A stretch of 64,000 nt of DNA from CAVZZG01 sp963779685 (lineage in GTDB: Bacteria; Actinomycetota; Thermoleophilia; Gaiellales; F1-60-MAGs149): NCBI GenBank assembly GCA_963779685.1, contig CAVZZG010000003.1, positions 1,612,001 to 1,676,000 of the forward strand, written 5' to 3'. The notes beneath the pieces were generated by a model that was given only the letters and a program-made list of their open reading frames with translations, was not told the origin of the DNA and made no database searches. Both the position numbers and the translations under genes were made by a program. Numbering within the stretch: the stretch's first letter is position 1; every line of letters begins with the position of its first letter. Of this stretch, positions 12,464-20,828 are shown piece after piece.

Positions 12464-13013
12464 CGTACCCGGCTGGTACTGGGGCGTCACGATCCGGGTA
12501 AGCGAGGCCGATCCGGTACTCGAGCGCCTGGGCGCCCTGCTGGCCGACGCGCCGGTGCACGTGCAGCGCCCCGGAACGGCCCACGTGACGCTGCAGTACG
12601 CCCCTCCCCGGCCTGCCGGCGGGTGCGATTACATGGCGGGGTGCGCCGAGCGCATCGCCGCCCGCACCGAGCCGTTCACGCTGCGACTGGGCGGGATCGG
12701 CGTGTTCCCGCCGCCGCCCCGGACGGTCGCATGGCTGGGCGTGTACGACGGCGCCGAGGACCTCCACGCCCTCCGGGCCGGCCTCTGCCAGGTCGATCGC
12801 GACGTGCTGCCCTACGGCTGGGTGCCGCACTGCACGATGCTCTACGCCGACCGGCCGGAGGACTGGGAGGCGGTGCGCACGTCGGTCGAGGAGGCTGCTC
12901 ACGGCGTCAGCCTCACGGTCGACGTCAACGAGCTCTGGGTCGCCGGGTTCCCGGTCGGCGCCCACCCGGCCGACGACCTCGGCTACCGGATTGCGGTGCC
13001 ACTCGGTCGCTGA
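12447..13013 (+). CDS. 2H phosphoesterase superfamily protein (2'-5' RNA ligase / LigT-like)
   Basis: A 188-residue protein with the two HxTx motifs that define the 2H superfamily: HVTLQYAP at about residue 46 and HCTMLYA at about residue 129. Members hydrolyse or form 2',3'- or 2',5'-linked phosphodiesters in RNA or nucleotides; the substrate here is unknown. It starts 17 bp inside the preceding gene and is followed 27 bp later by moaA. The alternative is a cyclic nucleotide phosphodiesterase of the same fold. Confidence 0.8.
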   Translation: MPEAPDVPGWYWGVTIRVSEADPVLERLGALLADAPVHVQRPGTAHVTLQYAPPRPAGGCDYMAGCAERIAARTEPFTLRLGGIGVFPPPPRTVAWLGVYDGAEDLHALRAGLCQVDRDVLPYGWVPHCTMLYADRPEDWEAVRTSVEEAAHGVSLTVDVNELWVAGFPVGAHPADDLGYRIAVPLGR

Positions 13014-13040
13014 GCTCCGGCGAGATGCGATACTGCCCGG

Positions 13041-14045
13041 GTGCAGCAGGATCTGCTCAGGCGGCCACTCGAGGATCTGCGCGTGTCGGTCACCGACCGC
13101 TGCAACTTCCGCTGCACGTACTGCATGCCGCGGGACGTGTTCGGGCCCGACTACCCGTTCCTGGCCCGCAGCGAGGTGCTGACGTTCGAGGAGATCGAGC
13201 GCCTCGTCCGGGTGTTCGCGGGCCTCGGTGTCCGCAAGGTGCGCCTGACCGGGGGCGAGCCGCTCCTGCGGCGCGACCTCGACAAGCTGGTCGGACGCCT
13301 GGCCGCGATCGACGGCATCGAGGATCTGACGATGACCACCAACGGGGCGCTGCTGGCGCGGCGGGCCCGCGAGCTGCACGCCGCCGGCCTCCGGCGCGTC
13401 ACGGTGAGCCTCGACTCGCTGGACGACGCCGTCTTCCAGTCGCTGAACGACGCCGGCATGCCGGTGGCGCGGGTGCTGGAGGGGATCGCGGCCGCCCAGG
13501 AGGTCGGGCTCGACCCGATCAAGGTCAACGCCGTCGTCAAGCGTGGGGTCAACGACCACACCGTGGTCGACCTGGCGGCCCACTTCCGCGGCACCGGCGT
13601 GATCGTCCGGTTCATCGAGTTCATGGACGTCGGCTCCACCAACGGCTGGCGCATGGCCGACGTGGTGCCGGCACGCGAGATCGTCGAGCAGATCGGCGCC
13701 GCCTTCCCGCTCGAGCCGATCGGCCGCGCGTACCCGGGCGAGGTCGCCGCCCGCTGGCGCTACCGCGACGGCAGTGGCGAGATCGGCGTCATCTCCTCCG
13801 TCACGCAGCCCTTCTGCGGCGCCTGCACGCGCGCCCGCCTGTCCGCCGAGGGCCGCCTCTACACCTGCCTCTTCGCCGCCGAGGGCCACGACCTCCGCAC
13901 CCTGGTGCGCTCCGGCGCCGACGACTCCCAGCTCGCCGAGCGCATCGCCGCCATCTGGACCCACCGCCGCGACCGCTACTCGGAACTCCGCAGCGCCCGC
14001 ACCCCCGCCGTGCGCCGCGTCGAGATGTCCCGCATCGGCGGCTGA
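13041..14045 (+). CDS. moaA: GTP 3',8-cyclase MoaA (molybdenum cofactor biosynthesis)
   Basis: A radical-SAM enzyme for the first step of molybdopterin synthesis. The 334-residue protein has the radical-SAM cluster CNFRCTYCM (Cys21, 25, 28), the SAM-binding TGGEPLLR, the NAVVKRGVNDH segment, a second Fe-S cluster site including FCGACTRARLS and YTCLF, and the C-terminal Gly-Gly (MSRIGG) needed for activity. The start is GTG 13041. No other moa/mob genes are visible nearby. A repeat element begins immediately after its stop. Confidence 0.96.
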   Translation: MQQDLLRRPLEDLRVSVTDRCNFRCTYCMPRDVFGPDYPFLARSEVLTFEEIERLVRVFAGLGVRKVRLTGGEPLLRRDLDKLVGRLAAIDGIEDLTMTTNGALLARRARELHAAGLRRVTVSLDSLDDAVFQSLNDAGMPVARVLEGIAAAQEVGLDPIKVNAVVKRGVNDHTVVDLAAHFRGTGVIVRFIEFMDVGSTNGWRMADVVPAREIVEQIGAAFPLEPIGRAYPGEVAARWRYRDGSGEIGVISSVTQPFCGACTRARLSAEGRLYTCLFAAEGHDLRTLVRSGADDSQLAERIAAIWTHRRDRYSELRSARTPAVRRVEMSRIGG

Positions 14046-14301
14046 GACGGGGACAGTCCCCGCACGCCCGCCTCGCGGGGACAGCCCCCGTCACAGCGCA
14101 CGGGGGACGTGCCGCGGCGCACGGAGGCCGCACGCGACGGAGCGGAACGGTGCAATCGTCACGGATCGGGCCGGCGACTTCCGCGCCGCCGGCACACCGA
14201 TCGTCACGCCCGGCCGACAGTTCCGTGAGCATCGCGCGACCGCGCGTCATCCGTGACGGGGGCCGTCCCCGCCGGGCGCCGGTGCGGGGACTGTCCCCGT
14301 C
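14046..14301. repeat. 256-bp palindromic repeat element, copy 1
   Basis: Starts GACGGGGACAGTCCCCGCAC (14046-14065) and ends with its exact reverse complement (14282-14301). Just inside each end is a second inverted module (GGGGACAGCCCCCGTCAC near 14077-14094, and GTGACGGGGGCCGTCCCC near 14253). The outer 20-mer itself contains the small palindrome CGGGGACAGTCCCCG. The same ends bound a 257-bp element at 51648-51904, while the cores are much diverged. It has no plausible open frame and begins directly after the moaA stop codon. It resembles REP/BIME or MITE-type sequences. The remaining 60 bp to 14360 show nothing else. Confidence 0.85.
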
Positions 14302-14360
14302 ACGAATCGATCACCACGGCGCGCGAGGTTCGCGCGCGGACGCGCGGCGCGGCGGGCGGG

Positions 14361-15755
14361 TTAGAGGCGGCGGAGCTCGCTGAGGGCGTTGCGGACGGCG
14401 ACCTTCAGCGCCTCGGAGAGCGTCGGGTGGGCGAAGGTCGTGGCGAGGACGGCGTCGAGCGAGCCCTGGTCGACGTGGAGGGGGATGGTGAGCTCGGCGA
14501 GCATGTCGCCGCCGTGGGCACAGCAGACGGTGGCGCCGAGCAGCTTGCGGGTGCCGCGGTCGAGGACGACCTTGACGAAGCCCTCGGTCTCGCCCAGGGC
14601 ACGGGCCTTGCCGAGCTCGCGGACGAGCTTGACGTGCGCATGCACCTGGTGGCCACGGGCGCGGGCGACCTCCTCGGTCATGCCGACCGAGGCCACCTCC
14701 GGATCGGTGAACGTGACCCGCGGCATCGCGTCGTAGCGTGCCTCCAGCGTCGTGCCGTGGAGGGCGTTCTCCGCCGCCCGGGGCCCGTCGTACGTGGCCG
14801 CGTGCGTGAACTGGAAGCTGCGGTGAACACCGCCGACCGCATCGCCGATGGCCCAGGTCAGCGGCCGCGACGTGGCCAGCACCTCGTCGATGGCCACGCC
14901 GCCGCGGTCGAGCTCCACCCCGCCGGCACCGGGATCGAGGGGGTCGAGGTTCGGCTCGCGACCGGTCGCGATCAGCAGCCGCTCGGCCTCGGCCTGCCCA
15001 CCCTCCCAGCACACCCGGCTGCCGGTCGCAGCGGGCTCGAGCCGGATGCCGGCGGCGCCGGTGACGAGCCGCACGCCATCGCGGACGAGCACCCGGGCGA
15101 GCGTCTCGCGCGCCTCGGGCTCCTCGCCGCGCAGCGGCAGCTCCGCGCGCATCACCATCGTGACCTCGACGTCCAGCCGGCGCAGGGCCTGGGCGAACTC
15201 GACCGCGATCGGCCCGCCGCCGACGACGATGATCGACCCCGGCAGCTCGTCGAGATGCAGCAGATCGGCGCTGGTCAGGAACGGCGTCACGTCCGCCCCC
15301 GGGAAGGGCGGGGCGACGACCCGCGAACCGACCGCCACGATCGTCGGCACGCCCTCCAGCCCCACCTGCTCGCCCGCGACGGTCAGCACCCCGTCGACGT
15401 AGCGGCCCTCCGACCGCACCAGCCGGATGCCCTCGTCGCCGGCCACCTGCCGCTCGTAGAACCGGGTGCCGTCGTCGATCACGCGATGGATTCGGCGCAT
15501 CACCGCGGCGCCGTCGATGCGCACGTCGGCATGGACGCCGAACTCGGCGCCGTGGCGGGCGTGATGGGCGATCTCTGCGGCCCTGACCAGGGCCTTGGTC
15601 GGGATGCACCCGACGTTGATTCAGGTGCCGCCGAGCGCCTCGGGCTCGAGCAGCAGCACGCGGCCGCCGAGTCGGCGGGCCCGGAACGTCGCCGACAGCC
15701 CGCCCATGCCGCCGCCGATCACCACCAGGTCGGGCTTGAACGATGCGAGATCCAC
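14361..15755 (-). CDS. FAD-dependent pyridine nucleotide-disulfide oxidoreductase with in-frame TGA at the redox Cys (candidate selenoprotein)
   Basis: A 464-codon member of the lipoamide dehydrogenase / glutathione reductase / mercuric reductase family. It has an FAD-binding VVIGGGMGGLSA (about 12-22), the redox motif GGT-TGA-INVGCIPTK, an NAD(P)-binding VVGGGPIAVEFAQ, the second FAD motif WAIGDAVGG, and a C-terminal FAHPTLSEAL with the His-Glu active-site dyad. Everything is in one frame except codon 45 (15621-15623), TGA instead of TGC; it replaces the first (interchange) cysteine of CxxxxC while Cys50 remains. Hairpins follow at once. Read conventionally the gene is split by a nonsense codon. 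The start is GTG 15755. The substrate is unknown. Confidence 0.85.
15579..15594 (-). promoter_or_regulatory. Candidate bacterial SECIS hairpin downstream of the in-frame UGA
   Basis: On the mRNA strand GGCCCU-GGUC-AGGGCC forms a perfect 6-bp stem with a GGUC tetraloop. The loop lies 32 nt after the UGA (15621-15623). Bacterial SECIS elements sit a few tens of nucleotides after the Sec codon and carry a G in the first loop positions; the E. coli fdhF loop is also GGUC. A second perfect 6-bp hairpin with loop UGCAU (15598-15614) lies between. GC-rich coding sequence forms hairpins by chance, so this is suggestive only. Confidence 0.45.
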
Positions 15756-15818
15756 GGGGGAACTGTACGGACTGGGTGACCCTGCGTTACGCGGGCGCCC
15801 GGTCGATACGATTCCCGG

Positions 15819-16617
15819 ATGCGCCACCCGATCGCCTGGATCACCGCCCGCCTGCCCCACGACTGGCGCGACTTCTGGATCCAGTTCGGCGTCTTCTGGA
15901 CGTTCTACGTCTCCTACGAGCTGTCCGGCCACCTGGCCCGCGGCGAGCGCAGCCTCGCGCTCGCAAACGGCCAGCACGTGATCGACACCGAGAAGGCGCT
16001 CGGCATCTACTGGGAGCAGGGCGTGCAGCGCTGGGTGCTCGACGACTCGAGCGGGTTCTGGCTCTGGCTCGCCAACAACACCTACTTCAACTGCCAGTTC
16101 ACGATCTCGTTCGCCTTCATGCTCTGGGTGTACTTCCGGCGCAACCACGCCTTCTACTTCGTCCGCAATACGATCCTGTTCATCGACTTCATCGGCCTGA
16201 TCGGCTACTTCACGATCCCGACCGCCCCACCCCGCGCCTTCGGGGGCTTCGTCGACACGCTCCACCAGGAGCCGCTCAACATGCAGAGCGGGATCATCAA
16301 GTGGTTCGGCAACCCCTACGCCGCCATGCCCAGCCTGCACTCCGCCTACGCCCTCACGATCGGCGATCACCGGCGTGCTCGTCTGCCGCAGCCTCGTCGC
16401 ACGGGTGATCTGGGCCGTGTACCCGGCGCTGGTGGTGTTCGCGATCACGGCCACCGCCAACCACTTCGTGCTCGACGCCCTGGCGGGGATGGTCGTCGCG
16501 GGCCTCGCCTTCCTGCTCAGCCTCGCGGTGGCACGTGGCCGGCTGCCGCGGCTCGGCCGGCCGCCGGTCGGGTTCCTGGTACCACCCGGCGGCGTCACCG
16601 TCACCGCCACCGCCTGA
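15819..16617 (+). CDS. PAP2-superfamily membrane phosphatase / inositol-phosphotransferase-like protein, frameshifted
   Basis: An integral membrane lipid phosphatase-like protein of about 265 residues after correction. The first frame (15819 onward) carries several membrane helices and the active-site segment AAMPSLHSAYAL. The second half, with VIWAVYPALVVFAITATANHFVLDALAG and the catalytic His of NHFVLD, is in the next frame, ending at 16617. One extra base near 16364 (ATCGGCGATCACC) explains the break. PSLH and NHxxxD are the PAP2 signature. Next to a CDP-alcohol phosphotransferase and inositol-phosphate synthase, a role as phosphatidylinositol-phosphate phosphatase is attractive but inferred. 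Confidence 0.82.
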
Positions 16618-16693
16618 CCGCTTGCCGGTGAAAACCGACCGCTCGTCGACCGGCGCCGGGGAGCCGCCCAGGGGCCGCCTAGCATCCATCTCG

Positions 16694-17308
16694 ATGAATG
16701 CACATCTCGAGCGGCTCCAGCAGGGCTACACCTCCGGCACGCGGCGCTTCGTCGGCGACGTCGTCCGGCAGTTCCGCCGGCTTCCCATCACTGCCAACCA
16801 GGTGACCGCGATCGGCTTCGGCCTGAACGTGGTGGCCGCGGTGCTGATCTACCGCGAGCTGTGGATCGCCGCCGGCATGACGTTCCTGCTCGGCTCGATC
16901 CTCGACATCTTCGACGGGGCGATCGCACGCAGCCGGGGCGAGGACGGGCCCCGCGGCGCGTTCATCGACTCGACCTTCGACCGCATCGCCGAGGCGGTCG
17001 TGATGACGGCGATCGCGCTCGTGTTCTCGCGGCAGGGCCTCCAGTGGGCACTGGCCGCGGTGTTCGCGGCGATGGTCGGATCGTTCCTGACGTCGTACAC
17101 CCGGGCCCGCGCCGAGGCGCTCGGCCTGGACGGCATCTCCGGGCTGATGGCCCGCGCCGAGCGAGTCGTGCTGCTCGGAGCCGCCCTGCTGTTTGCGCCG
17201 CTCGGCGTGCTCCCGTACGCCATGATACTGCTCGCCGTGCTGTCGGCATTCACCGTCTTCCAGCGCGTCCGGCACGTGCTCGGCCAGATGAAGGACCTCG
17301 AGAGGTAG
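16694..17308 (+). CDS. CDP-alcohol phosphatidyltransferase (probable phosphatidylinositol phosphate synthase)
   Basis: A 204-residue membrane enzyme with the family active site DGx2ARx8Gx3Dx3D, seen as DIFDGAIARSRGEDGPRG followed by AFIDSTFDR. It has about six membrane helices. The family joins CDP-diacylglycerol to an alcohol or sugar-phosphate. Because the next gene makes inositol 1-phosphate, the likeliest product is phosphatidylinositol phosphate, as in mycobacteria. Phosphatidylglycerophosphate synthase is the alternative. ATG 16694 was chosen since MNAHLERLQQGYTSG resembles the usual amphipathic N-terminus. Confidence 0.85.
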   Translation: MNAHLERLQQGYTSGTRRFVGDVVRQFRRLPITANQVTAIGFGLNVVAAVLIYRELWIAAGMTFLLGSILDIFDGAIARSRGEDGPRGAFIDSTFDRIAEAVVMTAIALVFSRQGLQWALAAVFAAMVGSFLTSYTRARAEALGLDGISGLMARAERVVLLGAALLFAPLGVLPYAMILLAVLSAFTVFQRVRHVLGQMKDLER

Positions 17309-17316
17309 GAGTGGTA

Positions 17317-18477
17317 GTGGCTTCCAAGAACGGCTCGAACGGACACCGGGCCGCGGACGGCAAGGTTCGCGTCGCGATCGTCGGCGTCGGCAACTGCGCC
17401 AGCTCGCTGGTGCAGGGCGTCGAGTACTACAAGAACGCGGCCGACGACGAGTTCGTCCCTGGCCTGATGCACGTCAACCTGGGCGGCTACCACGTCCGCG
17501 ACATCGAGTTCGTGGCCGCGATCGACATCGATGCGGAGAAGGTCGGCAAGGACCTCGCCGACGCCATCCACTCGGGTCAGAACAACACCATCACGTTCGC
17601 CAAGGTGCCGACGACCGGCATCAAGGTGGCTCGCGGTATGACCCACGACGGCCTCGGCAAGTACCTGTCGCAGGTCATCACCAAGGCCCCTGGCCCGACC
17701 GACGACATCGTCGGGCTGCTGCGCGAGACCCGCGCCGACGTGCTCGTCTCCTACCTTCCAGTCGGCTCCGAGGAGGCGACCAAGTGGTACGTCGAGCAGG
17801 CGCTCCAGGCCGGCGTCGCCTACGTCAACTGCATCCCGGTCTTCATCGCCCGCGAGGACTACTGGCGCGGCCGCTTCGAGCGCGCAGGGCTGCCGATCAT
17901 CGGCGACGACATCAAGTCGCAGGTCGGCGCGACCATCCTCCACCGCAACCTGGCGCGACTGTTCGACGACCGCGGCGTCAAGATCGAGCGCACGTACCAG
18001 CTGAACGTCGGCGGCAACACCGACTTCATGAACATGCTCGAGCGGGAGCGCCTGGAGTCGAAGAAGATCTCCAAGACCAACGCCGTCACCTCGCAGCTGC
18101 CCTACGACGTCGGCACCGGCAACGTGCACATCGGCCCGTCCGACCACGTCCCGTGGCTGCTCGACCGCAAGTGGGCGTACATCCGCGTCGAGGGTCGCTC
18201 GTTCGGCGACGTGCCGCTGACGGCCGAGGTCAAGCTCGAGGTCTGGGACTCCCCGAACTCCGCCGGCATCGTCATCGACGCCGTCCGGCTGATCCGGCTG
18301 GCGCTCGACCACGGCATCTCCGGCGCGCTCGAGTACCCGTCGGCGTACCTGATGAAGTCGCCGCCGGTGCAGCACCGCGACGAACTGGCCCGCGACATGG
18401 TCGAGAAGTTCATCGCCGACCACCGCCGGGTCGCACCGGCCGCACCCGCTGCGAAGCGGGCGGCCAAGAAGTCCTAA
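17317..18477 (+). CDS. ino1: Myo-inositol-1-phosphate synthase
   Basis: Converts glucose 6-phosphate to L-myo-inositol 1-phosphate with NAD. The protein of about 386 residues has the Rossmann motif VAIVGVGNCASSLVQG (about 20), VSYLPVGSEEATKWY, PVFIAREDYW, the catalytic-region GDDIKSQVGATILHR and the NVGGNTDFMNM segment, all typical of the actinobacterial and archaeal short form. The start is GTG 17317, since AGGAG ends 5 bp upstream; GTG 17311 is less well placed. It follows the CDP-alcohol phosphotransferase by 8 bp, forming an inositol-lipid operon. Confidence 0.95.
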   Translation: MASKNGSNGHRAADGKVRVAIVGVGNCASSLVQGVEYYKNAADDEFVPGLMHVNLGGYHVRDIEFVAAIDIDAEKVGKDLADAIHSGQNNTITFAKVPTTGIKVARGMTHDGLGKYLSQVITKAPGPTDDIVGLLRETRADVLVSYLPVGSEEATKWYVEQALQAGVAYVNCIPVFIAREDYWRGRFERAGLPIIGDDIKSQVGATILHRNLARLFDDRGVKIERTYQLNVGGNTDFMNMLERERLESKKISKTNAVTSQLPYDVGTGNVHIGPSDHVPWLLDRKWAYIRVEGRSFGDVPLTAEVKLEVWDSPNSAGIVIDAVRLIRLALDHGISGALEYPSAYLMKSPPVQHRDELARDMVEKFIADHRRVAPAAPAAKRAAKKS

Positions 18478-18494
18478 CCGCTCGTGTCCAGCCC

Positions 18495-20213
18495 ATGAGG
18501 CTCTGCCTCGTCAGCCCGTACGCGTGGGACCGGCCCAGCGAGGCCAACGACCACGTTGGCGCGCTGGCGGCCGCGCTCACCCGTCGCGGCCACGAGGTGG
18601 TCGTGCTCGCGGCGGCCCGGAAGCCGGCCCTGCTGCTCGAGGGGCGCCGCCGCTTCCGGGCGCTCGAGCGGGGCGATGCGACGGCCCTGCGGCCCACCGG
18701 CGGCGAGCCGCTGGTGGTGGCCGTGGGACTGGCCGCGCGGAACGTGCCCGTGCCGGTGGCGATGGCGGCGACCGTGCGCGAGGCGCTGGCCCACGGCCGC
18801 TTCGACGTCGTCGACGCCTTCGACCCCGACATCCCCGGCGCCAGCGCCGTGGCCCTGCGCGAGAGCGCCTCGCCGGCGATCGCCACCTTCCTGCGGATCG
18901 GGCCGCCCATGCAGACGCCGCGGGGCGCCGAGCGGCTGGCCGCCCGCGCCGACGCGGTGGCCGCCAGCTCCCCGGCCGTCGCAGCCCGCGTGCTCGAGCG
19001 CTTCGGGCTGCAGGCGGTCATCACCGGGCCCGCCGTCGACCGGGCGCGCTTCGCGCCCTCGATCGCGGCCTCGCCGCCGATCGTCGCCCTCGAGGCGCGC
19101 ACCCGCGGGCTGGCCGGCGAGATCACGAGCGCGAAGGCCGAGGTCGTGCGGCTCCACAGCGGCGCGACCGCGGCCGAGCGGGCCGCCGCCATGCGAGGCG
19201 CCAGCGTGTTCGTCGCCGCCGAGCACGGCTCGCCACTGGTCGCGGCCGAGGCGGCGGCCTGCGGCATCGCGATCGTCGCCCCTGCCGGCAGCCCCGCGGC
19301 GGACGTGGTCGCCAACGACCGCACGGGCCTGATCGCCGACTCGGGCGAGCCGCGGATCGCGGCCGCGATGGTCGGCCGGCTGCTGGCCGACCCCGAGCTG
19401 CGCGCCCGGCTGGGGGCCGCCGCCGGCGAGGCGGCCCGCGATCGCGACGCCGATGCCGCCGCCCGGCGCGCGGAGGAGCTCTACCTCGCGCATCGGCCGG
19501 CCCGCACCCCGCGCCCGGCGCCGACCGAGGACGACGACCTGATCCTGGCCGACTTCCACATGCACACCGAGCACTCGTCCGACAGCGCCACGCCGGTCGC
19601 CGAGGTCGTCCACCGGGCCATCGACCGCGGTCTCGGCGCCATCGCCGTCACCGATCACAACACCATCGCCGGCGGCCTCGCCGCGCAGGCGTACGTCGCC
19701 GAGCACGAGCTCGACCTGCACGTGATCGTCGGCTCGGAGATCAAGACCGCCACCGGCGAGGTGATCGGCCTCTACATGACGGACGAGATCCCGCGCGGCA
19801 TGCCGTTCGCCGACACGGTCGAGGCGATCCGCGCCCAGGGCGCCGTGGTCTACGTCCCGCACCCCTTCGATCGCCTGCACGCCATCGCCGACCCGCTGCT
19901 GCTGGCCCGGCTGGCCGACCAGATCGACGTGCTGGAGACCTACAACGCGCGGCTGTACCGCGAGGCCTTCAACCGCGAGGCCGAGCGCTTCGCCGACCGC
20001 CACGACCTGCTGCGCGGCGCCGGCTCCGACGCCCACGTGGGCGAGGGCATCGGCACCGGGGCGGTCGAGCTCCCGCGCTTCGGAGACGCCGCCTCGCTGC
20101 TGGTCGCGCTCGGCGCAGGGCGGGTCGTCCGGCGCCCGGCGAACCTCTTCTACCTGCAGGGCCTGAAGTGGATCCGACAGGCAAGGAGGCCATCCCGGCG
20201 CGGCGAAGGATAG
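18495..20213 (+). CDS. GT4-type glycosyltransferase fused to a PHP metal-dependent hydrolase domain
   Basis: A 572-residue two-domain protein. Residues 1-335 resemble GT-B glycosyltransferases (MRLCLVSPYAWDRPSEANDHV; the C-terminal half has FVAAEHGSPLVAAEAAACGIAIVAP and NDRTGLI). Residues from about 353 are a PHP domain with all metal-ligand motifs: DFHMHTEHSSDS, VTDHNTI, GSEIKT, PHPFDR, GSDAHV. PHP domains hydrolyse phosphoesters. The fusion next to ino1 suggests phosphoinositol-glycan or glycolipid metabolism, which is inference. The nucleotide-sugar site of the transferase half looks weak, so that domain may be degenerate. Confidence 0.85.
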   Translation: MRLCLVSPYAWDRPSEANDHVGALAAALTRRGHEVVVLAAARKPALLLEGRRRFRALERGDATALRPTGGEPLVVAVGLAARNVPVPVAMAATVREALAHGRFDVVDAFDPDIPGASAVALRESASPAIATFLRIGPPMQTPRGAERLAARADAVAASSPAVAARVLERFGLQAVITGPAVDRARFAPSIAASPPIVALEARTRGLAGEITSAKAEVVRLHSGATAAERAAAMRGASVFVAAEHGSPLVAAEAAACGIAIVAPAGSPAADVVANDRTGLIADSGEPRIAAAMVGRLLADPELRARLGAAAGEAARDRDADAAARRAEELYLAHRPARTPRPAPTEDDDLILADFHMHTEHSSDSATPVAEVVHRAIDRGLGAIAVTDHNTIAGGLAAQAYVAEHELDLHVIVGSEIKTATGEVIGLYMTDEIPRGMPFADTVEAIRAQGAVVYVPHPFDRLHAIADPLLLARLADQIDVLETYNARLYREAFNREAERFADRHDLLRGAGSDAHVGEGIGTGAVELPRFGDAASLLVALGAGRVVRRPANLFYLQGLKWIRQARRPSRRGEG

Positions 20214-20222
20214 GCTCACTCG

Positions 20223-20828
20223 ATGCCGGGCCCGGACGAGATCTACGAGCGCTACCTGGCGCGCGCGATCCGCGAGATGAACGCGCTCGGCGACGAGATC
20301 GCCGCGTGCAACCGGATCCCCCACGTCTCGCATACGCCCGTGCTCGGATCCGGCCATCCGCTGGCCGACATCATGCTCATCAAGTACCGGGCGCAGTCGT
20401 CCGAGGTGCAGGAGGGCGTCGCGTTCTTCGGCCGGGCCGGCGGCGCGATGCTGAAGTCGGTGCGCCGGCTGGGGATCGACCCGCTGCTCCTGTACGGCAC
20501 CAACTGCGTCAAGTGCACGGATGGCAGTCCCGATGCCGCGGCGGCGGCCTGCCCGATCTGGCTGCGGCGGGAGTTCTCGATCGTGGAGCCGAAGATGGTC
20601 GTCGCGATGGGCGACGAGGTGGTCGCGACCCTGAACGATCTCAAGCTCCCACTGGCACAGCCGCTCGATGCCCAGGAGGTGGGCGTCGTGCAGCGCCTGA
20701 CGCCGACGATCGAGGCGCTGGTGGTGCCCGACATCGACGGTGCGCTCAACGACGAGGATTCGAAACGCCGCTTCTGGCGTGCATTCAAGGCGCTGGGCCC
20801 GTGGTACGACGCGCTGCCGCCGTACTAG
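20223..20828 (+). CDS. Uracil-DNA glycosylase superfamily protein (family 4/5-like)
   Basis: A 201-residue protein with the FFGRAGGAML segment of family 4 UDGs (usual FVGRAG) and cysteines in the positions expected for the 4Fe-4S cluster (CNRIP, NCVKC, CPIWL). Family 4/5 enzymes remove uracil from DNA. Motif A is divergent: instead of GEAPG it reads MLIKYRAQSSEVQEG, so catalytic competence is uncertain. The ATG is 9 bp after the glycosyltransferase-PHP gene. Confidence 0.78.
   Translation: MPGPDEIYERYLARAIREMNALGDEIAACNRIPHVSHTPVLGSGHPLADIMLIKYRAQSSEVQEGVAFFGRAGGAMLKSVRRLGIDPLLLYGTNCVKCTDGSPDAAAAACPIWLRREFSIVEPKMVVAMGDEVVATLNDLKLPLAQPLDAQEVGVVQRLTPTIEALVVPDIDGALNDEDSKRRFWRAFKALGPWYDALPPY

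Noticed and set aside
15598..15614. First hairpin after the UGA as the SECIS element
   Set aside because: Its loop is only 12 nt from the UGA, closer than the usual range; the GGUC hairpin fits better.
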